From Dorea formicigenerans (GTDB taxonomy: Bacteria > Bacillota > Clostridia > Lachnospirales > Lachnospiraceae), in NCBI RefSeq assembly GCF_025150245.1, contig NZ_CP102279.1:416001-480000 (forward strand): a stretch of DNA of 64,000 bases, written 5' to 3'. The notes beneath the pieces are model-generated. The model was not told the origin of the DNA. It searched no databases and worked only from the letters and a program-made list of their open reading frames with translations. Positions 34,964-43,097 of the stretch are shown here, piece by piece; within the stretch, counting starts at the first letter, position 1, and every line of letters begins with the position of its first letter. A program made the translations under genes and the position numbers.

Positions 34964-35248
34964 ATGGCAAATGTAATAGATATGTTAGATGAATTACAGA
35001 ACCGGGCGTTAAAAGAACCAGAACTTAAGGAACGGCTTAAGAACACAAAGAAGGAAAAAGAACCGCTTAGTGCATTTTGCAGAGTCTGTCAGGAGCTGGG
35101 ATATGAAATTTATGAAATGGATATTATTTGCGCAGGAGAGGAATTCCATGCTGCTATGAAAAGAAGTACGAATGGTGGGGGAGAAAATTCACCAATGCTT
35201 GCCGGAGAAGATGATTTTTACGAATTATTTATGGCAAATTTGAAATAA
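34964..35248 (+). CDS. Small conserved acidic protein (distant Nif11-like resemblance)
   Basis: 94 residues starting just after the nth stop. N-terminal helix MLDELQNRALKEPELKERLK, then CRVCQELGYEI, then a Gly-rich end (MKRSTNGGGENSPMLAGEDD). The helix-plus-LGYEI pattern recalls Nif11-type domains (found near nif genes and as leaders of natural products), but the match is weak and I cannot assign the family. It has no signal peptide or membrane segment. Coupling to nth suggests constitutive expression. Confidence 0.6.
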   Translation: MANVIDMLDELQNRALKEPELKERLKNTKKEKEPLSAFCRVCQELGYEIYEMDIICAGEEFHAAMKRSTNGGGENSPMLAGEDDFYELFMANLK

Positions 35249-35265
35249 GAAATGGAGAATTGTAG

Positions 35266-35790
35266 ATGATAGGAACTGGAAGGATACATGTATATTACGG
35301 AGACGGAAAAGGAAAAACGACAGCGGCTATGGGATTAGTGCTGCGTGCGGCAGGAAGTGGTCTGGATGTTCTGATGTTCCAGTTTTTAAAAGACAACTCT
35401 TCCAGTGAACGTGTTATTTTGGAGCAGATCCCGAATGTGACCTGTCTGCCGGGAAAAGATCGTGTGAAGTTCGTTAGCAAGATGAATGCAGACGAAAAAG
35501 CAAGATTAAAGCATTATAACAATAAAGCACTGGATGAGATTATAAAATTTTGCGGTCCATTTGATGTACTGGTACTGGACGAAATATTATGTGCAGTGCA
35601 GCTGGGCGTATTAAGTGAAGAAAAGCTTGTTGAATTTCTGGAGCACAAACCACGTGGTCTGGAAATTGTGCTGACCGGTCATGTTGTCTCAGATAAAGTG
35701 CTGGAGCTTGCTGATTATGTAACCGAGATCCGAAAAGTCAAACATCCATATGATCAGGGAATTACAGCAAGAGAAGGAATTGAATATTAA
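35266..35790 (+). CDS. Cob(I)yrinic acid a,c-diamide adenosyltransferase (CobA/BtuR type)
   Basis: 174 residues. P-loop GDGKGKTTAAMGL at residues ~13-25 and the family motifs VLMFQFLKDN, VLVLDEILCAVQLGVL and VLTGHVVSDKVLELADYVTE identify the CobA-type enzyme that attaches the 5'-deoxyadenosyl group to reduced corrinoids using ATP. No other cobalamin genes are nearby, so it probably serves corrinoid salvage. SD AAATGGAG lies before the ATG. It shares a probable transcript with nth. Confidence 0.9.
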   Translation: MIGTGRIHVYYGDGKGKTTAAMGLVLRAAGSGLDVLMFQFLKDNSSSERVILEQIPNVTCLPGKDRVKFVSKMNADEKARLKHYNNKALDEIIKFCGPFDVLVLDEILCAVQLGVLSEEKLVEFLEHKPRGLEIVLTGHVVSDKVLELADYVTEIRKVKHPYDQGITAREGIEY

Positions 35791-35937
35791 GAAAAACCAG
35801 TGGATATCATAGAGGGGAGTCTTCAGCCCCGAATATCATTTATTAAGTTTTCGTGAACAGACCCACAAGTGAAGTGGAGTGTGTTATAATAAACAAGTAC
35901 GAATTTTTCTCTTCAATATGGAGAGGAGAAGTGAAAT

Positions 35938-36615
35938 ATGGATCGTGTAATAAAGAATTATGAAGATGTCGATAGTTGGAAAACGGTTATGTTCTTATAC
36001 CAGTCGGCATTAAAAGAAGTCGGAACAAAACTGGAGATATTGAATGATGAATTTCAACATGTTCATCAGTATAATCCGATTGAACATATTAAGACAAGAG
36101 TAAAGACAGCAGAGAGTATCGTAAAGAAACTGAAACGTTACGGATATGAGACTTCCATAGAGAATATGGTAAAGTATATCAACGATATTGCAGGTGTGCG
36201 GCTCATTTGTTCCTTTACATCAGACATTTATCGTCTTGCAGAGATGATTGGTAATCAGAGCGACTTGAAGGTTCTGTCCATCAAAGATTATATCAAGAAC
36301 CCGAAAGAAAGTGGATATAAGAGTTATCATATGCTGGTGTCTGTGCCGATTTTCTTGTCTGACAGTGTTGTTGATACAAAAGTTGAGATACAGATTCGGA
36401 CCATTGCCATGGATTTCTGGGCAAGTCTGGAACATAAGATATATTATAAATTTGAGGGAAATGCACCGGATTACATCAGCCGGGAGTTGCGGGAATGTGC
36501 GGAGATGGTATCTTCGTTAGATGACAAGATGTTGTCACTCAACGAGGCAATCCAGACGTGTGTCCTGGAGCAGGAAGAGAAAGAAAATCGTACGAATGAA
36601 GAAAGTCTGAGTTAA
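35938..36615 (+). CDS. Small alarmone synthetase (GTP pyrophosphokinase, RelQ/YjbM type)
   Basis: 225 residues with only the (p)ppGpp synthetase domain: IEHIKTRVKTAESIVKKL, INDIAGVRLICSF, ESGYKSYHMLVSVP (the substrate-binding G/Y-x-S-x-H motif) and VEIQIRTIAMDFWASLEHKI. It lacks the HD hydrolase and TGS/ACT domains of Rel, so it makes alarmone without ribosome control. TATAAT at 35885-35890 is a probable -10. The terminator hairpin overlaps the stop codon. Confidence 0.92.
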   Translation: MDRVIKNYEDVDSWKTVMFLYQSALKEVGTKLEILNDEFQHVHQYNPIEHIKTRVKTAESIVKKLKRYGYETSIENMVKYINDIAGVRLICSFTSDIYRLAEMIGNQSDLKVLSIKDYIKNPKESGYKSYHMLVSVPIFLSDSVVDTKVEIQIRTIAMDFWASLEHKIYYKFEGNAPDYISRELRECAEMVSSLDDKMLSLNEAIQTCVLEQEEKENRTNEESLS

Positions 36616-36634
36616 TATACTCAGGCTTTCTTTT
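36599..36634 (+). terminator. Terminator overlapping the end of the alarmone synthetase gene
   Basis: AAGAAAG-CTGAGT pairs with ACTCAG-CTTTCTT, with a one-base mismatch mid-stem (T/G), followed by TTGGG; T-tail TTTCTTTT. Confidence 0.65.
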
Positions 36635-36677
36635 GGGAAAGTGCTACTTTCAGGAAATAATTGGGAAAGGGAAATAT

Positions 36678-38519
36678 ATGAAATATCAGAATATCCGAGT
36701 AGGACATTTTATCAGCCGTCCGAACCGATTTATTGCAAAAATAGAGATTGAAGGCGCAGAAGAGACAGTTCATGTAAAGAATACCGGACGATGTGCGGAA
36801 CTGCTGGTACCAGGGGCAGAAGTCTATGTCCAGGACAGCCAGCAGGAAGCCGAAGACTGGTTGTCAGATAATGAATTTTTACAAGGTGAAATGCAGACGG
36901 CGGTTAGTTCAAAATCTACGAATATTGGGAAAAAACGTAAGACGCGCTGGGACTTGATTGCTGTAAGAAAAGGGGATAGGCTGATTAATATGGACTCCCA
37001 GATCCCCAATAAAATCGTAAAAGAATGGCTGGAACAGGAAAAATGGAATCACAATCTGCACAACCAGAGTGATCGAATTCATGGTATCACAAAAATTCAG
37101 CCGGAGTACACATATGGAAAATCAAGGATCGATCTCTATGTAGAAGCCCAGAATCGAAAAGTTTTGATTGAAGTCAAAGGTGTAACATTAGAAGAAAATG
37201 GTGTTGTGCGATTTCCGGATGCCCCAAGCGAGCGCGCGGTAAAGCATGTCCATGAACTAAAAGAAGCATTAAAAAAAGGTTACGAATGCTATGTGTTTTT
37301 TGTAATACAAATGTCTGGCGTGCGTTATTTTACGCCGAACATGGACACACATCCGGAATTTAAAGAAGCACTTAAAGAGGCAGCAGAAGCCGGAGTACAT
37401 GTAGTTGCTTACGATTGTTCGGTCAGAGAAGATGAAATCCGGATACAAGATCCAGTCCCGGTAATATTAGAAAACCCGGAATTGTATGAACTGAGCCAGG
37501 TGCTGGTACCATGGTATCAAAAAGCACGAAGAGATCTTCCATGGCGTCACACCACAGACCCATATCGAATCTGGGTTTCAGAAATAATGCTTCAGCAGAC
37601 ACGAGTAGAAGCAGTAAAGCGCTATTATGCAAGGTTCATGGAAGCACTTCCGAATGTAAATGCTCTGGCAAATGTTGAAGAAGACAAGCTCTTAAAATTA
37701 TGGGAAGGCCTTGGATATTACAACCGTGTCCGGAATATGCAAAAAGCAGCCAGACAGATCATGGTAGATTACAATGGGACATTTCCAAAGACATATGAAG
37801 AAATTCAGTCACTCACCGGCATTGGCAATTACACTGCCGGAGCAATCAGTTCATTTTCCTTCGGACTTCCGTATCCAGCGGTAGACGGCAACGTTCTGCG
37901 CGTTATAACAAGAATCACTGCAGACGACAGCGACATCATGAAGCAAAGCACAAGAAAACAAATCGAAGAAAAACTTAAAAAAGTTATTCCAAAAGATTGC
38001 GCAGGAGATTTTAACCAGGGACTCATTGAACTCGGCGCAATTGTGTGCGTTCCAAATGGAGAACCCAAATGCGAAGAATGTCCGGCAGCACCATTTTGCC
38101 AGGCAAGAATACAAGGAAAAATCCAGGAACTTCCAGTAAAAGAAAAAGCAAAAGCAAGACGAATCGAAAAAAAGACAGTGTTCATCTTGCGAGATGAAGA
38201 TAAGATTGCTATTTGCAAACGACCAGCAAAAGGACTTCTGGCAGGACTTTACGAACTCCCGAACATAGAAGAACACTTGAACAAAAAAGAGATAACACAG
38301 TATTGCAAAGAGATTGGACTCATGCCGATTCACATAAAAAAATTGCCCGCAGCAAAACACATTTTCAGCCACATCGAATGGCAGATGATCGGATATGATA
38401 TACGCGTAGACGAATTGGAAAAAACAAACAACAAGAAATATCTTTTCATTCACCCAGAAGAAATTCAAAAAGAGTATCCCATCCCGTCAGCGTTCGAAAA
38501 GTATATGAAATTGATATAA
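36678..38519 (+). CDS. SfsA-MutY fusion: SfsA-type nuclease joined to A/G-specific adenine glycosylase
   Basis: 613 residues from ATG 36678 (GGGAAAGGG upstream). Residues 1-~260 are SfsA (FISRPNRFIAKIEI, HVKNTGRCAELLVPG, SRIDLYVE, VLIEVKGVTLEENG, RFPDAPSERAVKHV), a sugar-fermentation-stimulation family protein with nuclease-like residues. Residues ~270-613 are MutY: catalytic Glu in WVSEIMLQQTRVEAV, HhH LTGIGNYTAGAI, Asp in AVDGNVLRVITR, Fe-S loop CVPNGEPKCEECPAAPFC and a NUDIX-like C-terminus (HIFSHIEWQMIGYDIRV) that recognises 8-oxoG. The fusion is continuous, with no stop or frameshift. The distal half favours codons ending in A or C. It ends 4 bases before a REP-like palindrome. Confidence 0.9.
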   Translation: MKYQNIRVGHFISRPNRFIAKIEIEGAEETVHVKNTGRCAELLVPGAEVYVQDSQQEAEDWLSDNEFLQGEMQTAVSSKSTNIGKKRKTRWDLIAVRKGDRLINMDSQIPNKIVKEWLEQEKWNHNLHNQSDRIHGITKIQPEYTYGKSRIDLYVEAQNRKVLIEVKGVTLEENGVVRFPDAPSERAVKHVHELKEALKKGYECYVFFVIQMSGVRYFTPNMDTHPEFKEALKEAAEAGVHVVAYDCSVREDEIRIQDPVPVILENPELYELSQVLVPWYQKARRDLPWRHTTDPYRIWVSEIMLQQTRVEAVKRYYARFMEALPNVNALANVEEDKLLKLWEGLGYYNRVRNMQKAARQIMVDYNGTFPKTYEEIQSLTGIGNYTAGAISSFSFGLPYPAVDGNVLRVITRITADDSDIMKQSTRKQIEEKLKKVIPKDCAGDFNQGLIELGAIVCVPNGEPKCEECPAAPFCQARIQGKIQELPVKEKAKARRIEKKTVFILRDEDKIAICKRPAKGLLAGLYELPNIEEHLNKKEITQYCKEIGLMPIHIKKLPAAKHIFSHIEWQMIGYDIRVDELEKTNNKKYLFIHPEEIQKEYPIPSAFEKYMKLI

Positions 38520-38523
38520 TTTT

Positions 38524-38595
38524 AATTGGGGACGGGGTTTTTTCAAAAAAACCCCGTCCCCAATTAAAATTTAACCTGTCCCAATTAAAATTGTC
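38524..38595. repeat. REP-like palindrome copy B (intact) with CCTGTCCC tail
   Basis: Arms AATTGGGGACGGGG and CCCCGTCCCCAATT (38524-38565) surround TTTTTTCAAAAAAA; the tail has CCTGTCCC and AATTGTCTTAATTG. It is the uninterrupted form of the site hit by the IS at 18931 and 45544. It lies between convergent genes and may also stop transcription. Confidence 0.9.
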
Positions 38596-38606
38596 TTAAT
38601 TGTACA

Positions 38607-38642
38607 AAAAAATCGTATTCCTTTTTCAAGGAATACGATTTG
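38607..38642 (-). terminator. Terminator of the hemerythrin gene
   Basis: On the minus strand AAATCGTATTCCTT pairs perfectly with AAGGAATACGATTT around a 4-base loop, then TTTTTGTAC. Confidence 0.8.
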
Positions 38643-38679
38643 AGGTTACATATATTTAAGATCCATGTGTGAATCCTGA

Positions 38680-39102
38680 TTATAATCTTCCGCCATTTTC
38701 GCGCATATTAATATATTCTGCAACGGAACGGTCAAAACTGCTGATGTGGCGATAGAACCACTTTACTACATGTTCTTCTACCTTCTGAACGAATGCATCG
38801 GAAGGACCTTCTTCTTCCTGGAGCATCTCATTCAACTCTTGAATCGTCTGTTTGAATTCTTCGTGTTTTGCATGGTGTTTGTCGTAATCCGGATAACAGA
38901 CTTCTTTCTGAAGTGCTTCTTCATCGCCAAAGTGTGTGTCTGTGTACTTGGCAAGGTAGTCTAACATCTTTATTGCACTTATTTTTCCTTCGCCTGCTTC
39001 ACAACTGTCGAGGAGTTTGTTGATTCGATCGATTAATTCTTCGTGCTGTGAATCGATTAATTCGTTTCCGGTAATCAGATCATCTGTAAATTCTGCTCTC
39101 AT
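38680..39102 (-). CDS. Bacteriohemerythrin (O2-binding diiron protein)
   Basis: 140 residues. The four-helix hemerythrin ligand set is present: His in IDSQHEELIDRIN, His and Glu in DTHFGDEEAL, His in HHAKHEEFKQ, and His...Asp in WFYRHISSFD. It would bind O2 at a diiron site in the cytoplasm, for sensing, delivery or protection in an anaerobe, alongside FprA. AAGGGG lies before the start on the minus strand. It is preceded by a lipid-metabolism group on the same strand, separated by 64 bases. Confidence 0.92.
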   Translation of the reverse strand: MRAEFTDDLITGNELIDSQHEELIDRINKLLDSCEAGEGKISAIKMLDYLAKYTDTHFGDEEALQKEVCYPDYDKHHAKHEEFKQTIQELNEMLQEEEGPSDAFVQKVEEHVVKWFYRHISSFDRSVAEYINMRENGGRL

Positions 39103-39166
39103 ATTTGTTCTACCCCTTCTTTCGTGTGTATATCAAACAGGAGACATCTCCTGTTTTAACCAAATA

Positions 39167-39832
39167 TTAAATCAATTGCTGTGAAAGTTTTGTCTCTTTC
39201 TTTTCCTGTATTGCATATACAAATGGATAAATCATACATGCCATTGCGAGGGCAGCAATCACATCTGTGATGGAATGCTGTTTCAAAAATACTGTAGAGA
39301 AAATAATCAAAATTCCAAGTACATAGGAACCAATCTGAACTCCGCGGTGCTTTTTCAGGGATGTGCTGTGGGCAATTGCTGCCATAGCTCCGATGGAGTT
39401 ATAAACGTGAATACTCGGCAGCACATTGGTCGGGGTATCCATCGAATATATCATTCGCACCAAATCCGTGAAGATATTTTCCCGTGGAAATGTGACTGGA
39501 CGCAGGTTCAGTCCATTTGGGAAAATGGTACAGACAATGAGGAAAATGGTCATACCGCTGCACAGAAATGCTGCCAGCCGGTAAAAGTCTCTGCGGTTCG
39601 TAAAGAAAAAGTATGCACCGGTTACGGCGAGAAATACGAACCATAATAAGTATGGAATAATAAAGTACTCGACAAATGGGATATAATCATCCAGTGGTGA
39701 GTGGATGAGATAGTGGATTGTCTGACGCTTTTCCAGGTAGCAGAACCATGGCATATAAATCAGACCATATAACAGAACCCATGCATGCCGGTACTTCAGA
39801 ATCAACGATTTCATTTTGGATATCGCTTTCAT
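39167..39832 (-). CDS. PAP2-like membrane phosphatase
   Basis: 221 residues from ATG 39832 with AAGGGG upstream; the longer frame to 39970 is made of tandem repeats and includes the promoter, so it is not coding. Six hydrophobic segments and a diverged PAP2 core: LNLRPVTFPRE (RP motif), NVLPSIHVYNSIGA (PS-x-H in place of PSGH) and KQHSITDVIAALAM (catalytic H...D). The substitutions place it in the inositolphosphotransferase-like or lipid phosphatase branch of PAP2 and make the substrate uncertain. It lies next to GDPD and lipid kinase genes, suggesting glycerolipid turnover. Confidence 0.75.
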   Translation of the reverse strand: MKAISKMKSLILKYRHAWVLLYGLIYMPWFCYLEKRQTIHYLIHSPLDDYIPFVEYFIIPYLLWFVFLAVTGAYFFFTNRRDFYRLAAFLCSGMTIFLIVCTIFPNGLNLRPVTFPRENIFTDLVRMIYSMDTPTNVLPSIHVYNSIGAMAAIAHSTSLKKHRGVQIGSYVLGILIIFSTVFLKQHSITDVIAALAMACMIYPFVYAIQEKKETKLSQQLI

Positions 39833-39847
39833 ATGAATCCCCTTTTC

Positions 39848-39931
39848 AAACGAATAAATCTTAATCAGGTTACGTTCTTTTGTTTCAAACGGATAAATCT
39901 TAATCAGGTTACATTCTTTTGTTTCAAACGG
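39848..39931 (-). repeat. 39-bp tandem repeat in the leader of the PAP2-like gene
   Basis: Two full copies (39848-39886, 39887-39925; two differences) and the first bases of a third. Each contains TAAATCTTAATCAGGTTAC. They fill the interval between promoter and ribosome site. Confidence 0.88.
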
Positions 39932-39960
39932 ATTATAACATGAAATCATCTGTGCAACAA
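39932..39960 (-). promoter_or_regulatory. Promoter of the PAP2-like gene
   Basis: Minus strand: TTGTTG (39955-39960), 17-base spacer ending TG, TATAAT (39932-39937). Good sigma-A match; it overlaps the end of the gene upstream. Confidence 0.6.
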
Positions 39961-39969
39961 GGAAGTTCA

Positions 39970-40794
39970 CTATTTGTTAATAATTTTTACCGGATTTTCA
40001 AAAATCTGAATATCGTATTCCTGTTTCCCCTCGTGGATAGCGTCTTTTGTGCGAAGTGTCCACACTGCGATGGTTGTTCCGGAGAAAATGCGCAGCAATG
40101 TCACCGTGAGTTTGGGCAGGTCAGTTAATTTATAAGCAATAAAGTCCGGGCGCCCAAGAAAATTACACCACAGATTTTCCACAAAGAACCGTAAAAACCA
40201 GGATACATCGGATTTCTCCTTTGTCAGTCTGGAAGATAATTGTCCTCTTAGAACTTCCGGAGCATTTTTCCGGAACCAGTACAGACCTTCGGAATTAAAG
40301 GATTCAAGAAGAAATGCGCCGTGGTAAGAGCGTAGCATTTCGTATGCTTTTTGGCAAATCTGCATGTTTCGTTCCGGAATTTTTAACTCTACAAGGAGTG
40401 GAACCTGGTCATTTACGAGTGCAAGCACATCGCGAAACAGTGGGATATGTTCTTTCGTACCAAGAAGCGTACATTTTGTCAGCTCCGCAGCAGTCAGATC
40501 CTCCGGACGTTCCGGCCGTCCGCAGACACGTTTCAGGTTATCGTCGTGGAAGACGACCAGCTCACCGTCGCGTGTCAGATGAAGATCCAGCTCAATTCCG
40601 TAATTTTTTTGAATTGCGGCGCGAAAAGCTGACATGGAATTTTCCGGAATTCCGTGAGTCTTACTGTGAAGTCCTCTGTGGGCGAACATAATTCCATGAA
40701 ATGCTTTCATGCGCTTTTGTCTGGACATTTCCGGGAAAATCGCAAAACAATATAATAATATGAAAAGAATCAACAGTATGATGACAACATGCAT
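39970..40794 (-). CDS. Glycerophosphodiester phosphodiesterase (GDPD family), membrane-anchored
   Basis: 274 residues. One N-terminal membrane segment (VVIILLILFILLYCFAIFPE) precedes the TIM-barrel domain. Catalytic motifs: FAHRGLHSKTHGIPENSMSA (HRG with the later EN), IELDLHLTRDGELVVFHDD (E-x-D and H) and LLVELKIP. It hydrolyses glycerophosphodiesters to glycerol 3-phosphate and an alcohol, or acts on lipoteichoic-acid-type substrates. AAAGGAGG lies before the ATG. It forms a run with the upstream lipid kinase and the downstream PAP2-like gene. Confidence 0.9.
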   Translation of the reverse strand: MHVVIILLILFILLYCFAIFPEMSRQKRMKAFHGIMFAHRGLHSKTHGIPENSMSAFRAAIQKNYGIELDLHLTRDGELVVFHDDNLKRVCGRPERPEDLTAAELTKCTLLGTKEHIPLFRDVLALVNDQVPLLVELKIPERNMQICQKAYEMLRSYHGAFLLESFNSEGLYWFRKNAPEVLRGQLSSRLTKEKSDVSWFLRFFVENLWCNFLGRPDFIAYKLTDLPKLTVTLLRIFSGTTIAVWTLRTKDAIHEGKQEYDIQIFENPVKIINK

Positions 40795-40825
40795 GAAAAA
40801 ATGCCTCCTTTATTGTTTCATATCA

Positions 40826-41743
40826 TTAAGAGAGGATGAATCGGATCCGGTCCGGCTCCAAGGCAAATGTAGCGGTGTCGGAGCGAAGATTAGCCTCACC
40901 ATCTGTGTGGACAGGCAGAACCTGTACGCTTTCAATTTTAGCACTTTTGCACTGGTAGGTATAGATTCCTTTAAATTTCGTGTGCTTTCCCTTATATGCG
41001 GTCGGCAGCAGGCAGAGAATCTTGAATTTACTTAAGCCAGACACGACAATAATATCCAGCAGATCGTCTTTGGGATCCGCTTTCGGACAGAATTCAAAGC
41101 CGCCACCCTCGTATCTCTGGTTCATAGCTGCAATAAAATACACTTTTGGAAATGTAATCGGCTTTTGATCATCCAGTGTAATCCGCATGGATTTTGGATT
41201 GGAAGTCAAAAGCAAATGGAGCGCAATGGCAGTATAGGAAAGCTTCCCAAGTTTACATTTATTCAGGAAATGCTTCAGTTTCGAAGACAGATTATTGTGG
41301 TAGCACACATCTGCATCAAAACCGATTCCGGAACTGACGGCGTAGCGTTTCTCTAGTTGTGGTGTTTTCAAAAGCCCCACATTAATGTACGCGTAGTCTG
41401 TGGGATTTAAGATATGTAAGAGGGCTTTCGTCGGATCTTTTGTCAGCTTCATAGACCTGGCAAAATCATTTCCAGAGCCAATCGGGATATAAGCCAGGGT
41501 CAGCTTTGCGAGATCACGAATTCCGTTAACAACTTCGCCGATAGTGCCATCTCCGCCAAGAACGACCAGCGTATCAGCATCGGTGTCACAGATTTGCGCA
41601 GCAAGCTTGGTACCGTGTCCCGGACGTCTGGTGAAATAAATCTGATAATCGATATGTCTTTCTTTTAATATAAGTTCTAATTGTTCCCAGATCTTAAAGC
41701 CGAGGCCGGATCTGGAATTCGGATTTACGATAAATGCATACAT
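40826..41743 (-). CDS. Diacylglycerol kinase-family lipid kinase (YegS/DgkB-like)
   Basis: 305 residues. N-terminal MYAFIVNPNSRSGLG, the ATP-binding glycine motif LVVLGGDGTIGEVVNG and IPIGSGNDFARSM define the DAGK catalytic domain; GGGFEFCPKADPKDDLLDI lies in the C-terminal domain. It phosphorylates diacylglycerol or a related lipid at the membrane face. It is first in a minus-strand group with GDPD and PAP2 genes, which would together recycle glycerolipids and teichoic-acid by-products. The upstream region carries repeats rather than a clear promoter. Confidence 0.9.
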   Translation of the reverse strand: MYAFIVNPNSRSGLGFKIWEQLELILKERHIDYQIYFTRRPGHGTKLAAQICDTDADTLVVLGGDGTIGEVVNGIRDLAKLTLAYIPIGSGNDFARSMKLTKDPTKALLHILNPTDYAYINVGLLKTPQLEKRYAVSSGIGFDADVCYHNNLSSKLKHFLNKCKLGKLSYTAIALHLLLTSNPKSMRITLDDQKPITFPKVYFIAAMNQRYEGGGFEFCPKADPKDDLLDIIVVSGLSKFKILCLLPTAYKGKHTKFKGIYTYQCKSAKIESVQVLPVHTDGEANLRSDTATFALEPDRIRFILS

Positions 41744-41776
41744 AGTCGTTCCTCCACCTAATCTTTTGTGTTTGAA

Positions 41777-41957
41777 TTCAAGAATGCCTCAGCATTCTTG
41801 CTGCGAGGTGCGCGTCATGCAATTGCATGACATACTTCTACTGCGCACCGCTGCAATCCTGCCGGAGGCTATATCAGCTGGGGGATTGACTCCCACCACT
41901 GATACCAGTTTTTTTCACAACCTATAGAGGTGGGAGTCATCTCCCAGCTGATATAAT
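41777..41957. repeat. Multi-hairpin repeat copy 2 (shortened) plus long inverted repeat
   Basis: 41777-41877 matches the element at 21741-21893 but lacks about 50 bases (the GCGCA/TGCGC hairpin). It runs into a large imperfect inverted repeat: TATATCAGCTGGG...GACTCCCACC (41870-41897) with GGTGGGAGTC...CCCAGCTGATATA (41929-41955), loop about 31 bases. The element's TATATCAG end is thus copied in both orientations. The following 180 bases (41958-42135) show nothing I can name. Confidence 0.8.
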
Positions 41958-42135
41958 TCTAGTGTATCATTATATTGCCGGAATGTCCTGCTTAATATTT
42001 GAAAATCCTTGAATTCAATCATTGTTTCGTAGTGGGATCTCGATGATAGTTGTAGTTCATTTAGACCAGAAAAACAAGAGTATTTTAAAAATATAGATAA
42101 AATCTATAAGTTACCTGCTATATAATAATAAGCAA

Positions 42136-42165
42136 TTGGATTTTTTTTGCAACCTGGACTATAAT
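42136..42165 (+). promoter_or_regulatory. Promoter for a putative small RNA
   Basis: TTGGAT, 18-base spacer, TATAAT in an otherwise gene-free region; the next structure downstream is a terminator about 60-90 bases away. Confidence 0.5.
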
Positions 42166-42171
42166 ACAAAC

Positions 42172-42262
42172 ATAAAGATATTATTGTTGGCATTAAGAAA
42201 TGCCATTTCCCTTCTAAAATAGAAAGAACCTTTAAGAACGCTCACTTAAAGGTTCTTTTTAT
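42172..42262 (+). ncRNA. Putative ~90-nt small RNA
   Basis: Bounded by the promoter at 42136-42165 and a terminator (AAAGAACCTTTAAG 42223-42236 with CTTAAAGGTTCTTT 42245-42258, then TTATG). Inside is a further hairpin, TGGCATT/AATGCCA (42188-42205). No reading frame with a ribosome site is present. It is a prediction from layout only; alternatively the hairpin is the bidirectional terminator for the TetR gene on the minus strand. Confidence 0.4.
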
Positions 42263-42357
42263 GTCTGCAAATAAAGTTCACTGCAACAAAATGCTTATTT
42301 TCAATAAAATGTTTAAATGCTTTTGAAACATTTGTATTTTTCGTACAACATCAGTTG

Positions 42358-42951
42358 TTAGAAGACTCCATTCATATAAGATTCCAGGGAACGTTTCATA
42401 TTTCCCTCAAAATCTGCGTTCCCCTCTTTCAGGCACCATTCGAAAACATTTCCAATAACGATCATACGAATATCTGTCGTGATATCCTCAATATCCTGAT
42501 TCGGGGAAATGATTCCGGCACCGATACATTTCTGCAGATAATTGTGTACAGTCACGATTGGGTACGGACGTTCGGTACGGATCAATGGGTTCAGAGACTG
42601 GTTTTTCGGAGTATAATAATTCGCCATAAATTCAACGCCGAGTTCCTGGCAATAATGCACATAATTCAGGTAGACATATACAATGGCAGATTTAACTTCA
42701 TCAGCACTCTTTGGTATATCAAGAAGATCTGGGTTAATATTCGGCTGCTCTTCAATATAGTAGGAAAGCAGATCATCTTTAGTCTTAAAATGATGATAAA
42801 AACTTCCGTTAGAAACGCCGGCTTCTTCACAGATATTTTTGATAGAGAGCGCTTCGTATCCGTGCTTCTGCAAAATGTGTTTTGCAGCCCGGAAGATCTT
42901 AGCTTTCGTCTCTTTTGACTTCAGTTGCTGCTTCGATAATATTTCACTCAT
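42358..42951 (-). CDS. TetR-family transcriptional regulator
   Basis: 197 residues. The N-terminal helix-turn-helix is typical (KIFRAAKHILQKHGYEALSI, ICEEAGVSNGSFYHHFKTKD); the C-terminal ligand domain is unassigned. No transporter or enzyme gene lies beside it on the same strand. The 396-bp region between it and tex contains three 35-bp tandem repeats that could be its operators. The target pathway is unknown. Confidence 0.88.
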   Translation of the reverse strand: MSEILSKQQLKSKETKAKIFRAAKHILQKHGYEALSIKNICEEAGVSNGSFYHHFKTKDDLLSYYIEEQPNINPDLLDIPKSADEVKSAIVYVYLNYVHYCQELGVEFMANYYTPKNQSLNPLIRTERPYPIVTVHNYLQKCIGAGIISPNQDIEDITTDIRMIVIGNVFEWCLKEGNADFEGNMKRSLESYMNGVF

Positions 42952-43097
42952 TTTCTTAAAAATCCCTTCGGTTTGATTCTATGCGTAGTATAACATAGAA
43001 GGAGAAAATTATCAAGAAAACAGAGCAGACTCTGTTTATACACTTTTTATAGGAACTTTTTATACAAACTGCTTCTACAAAGCTTTTCTAAAAAAAT

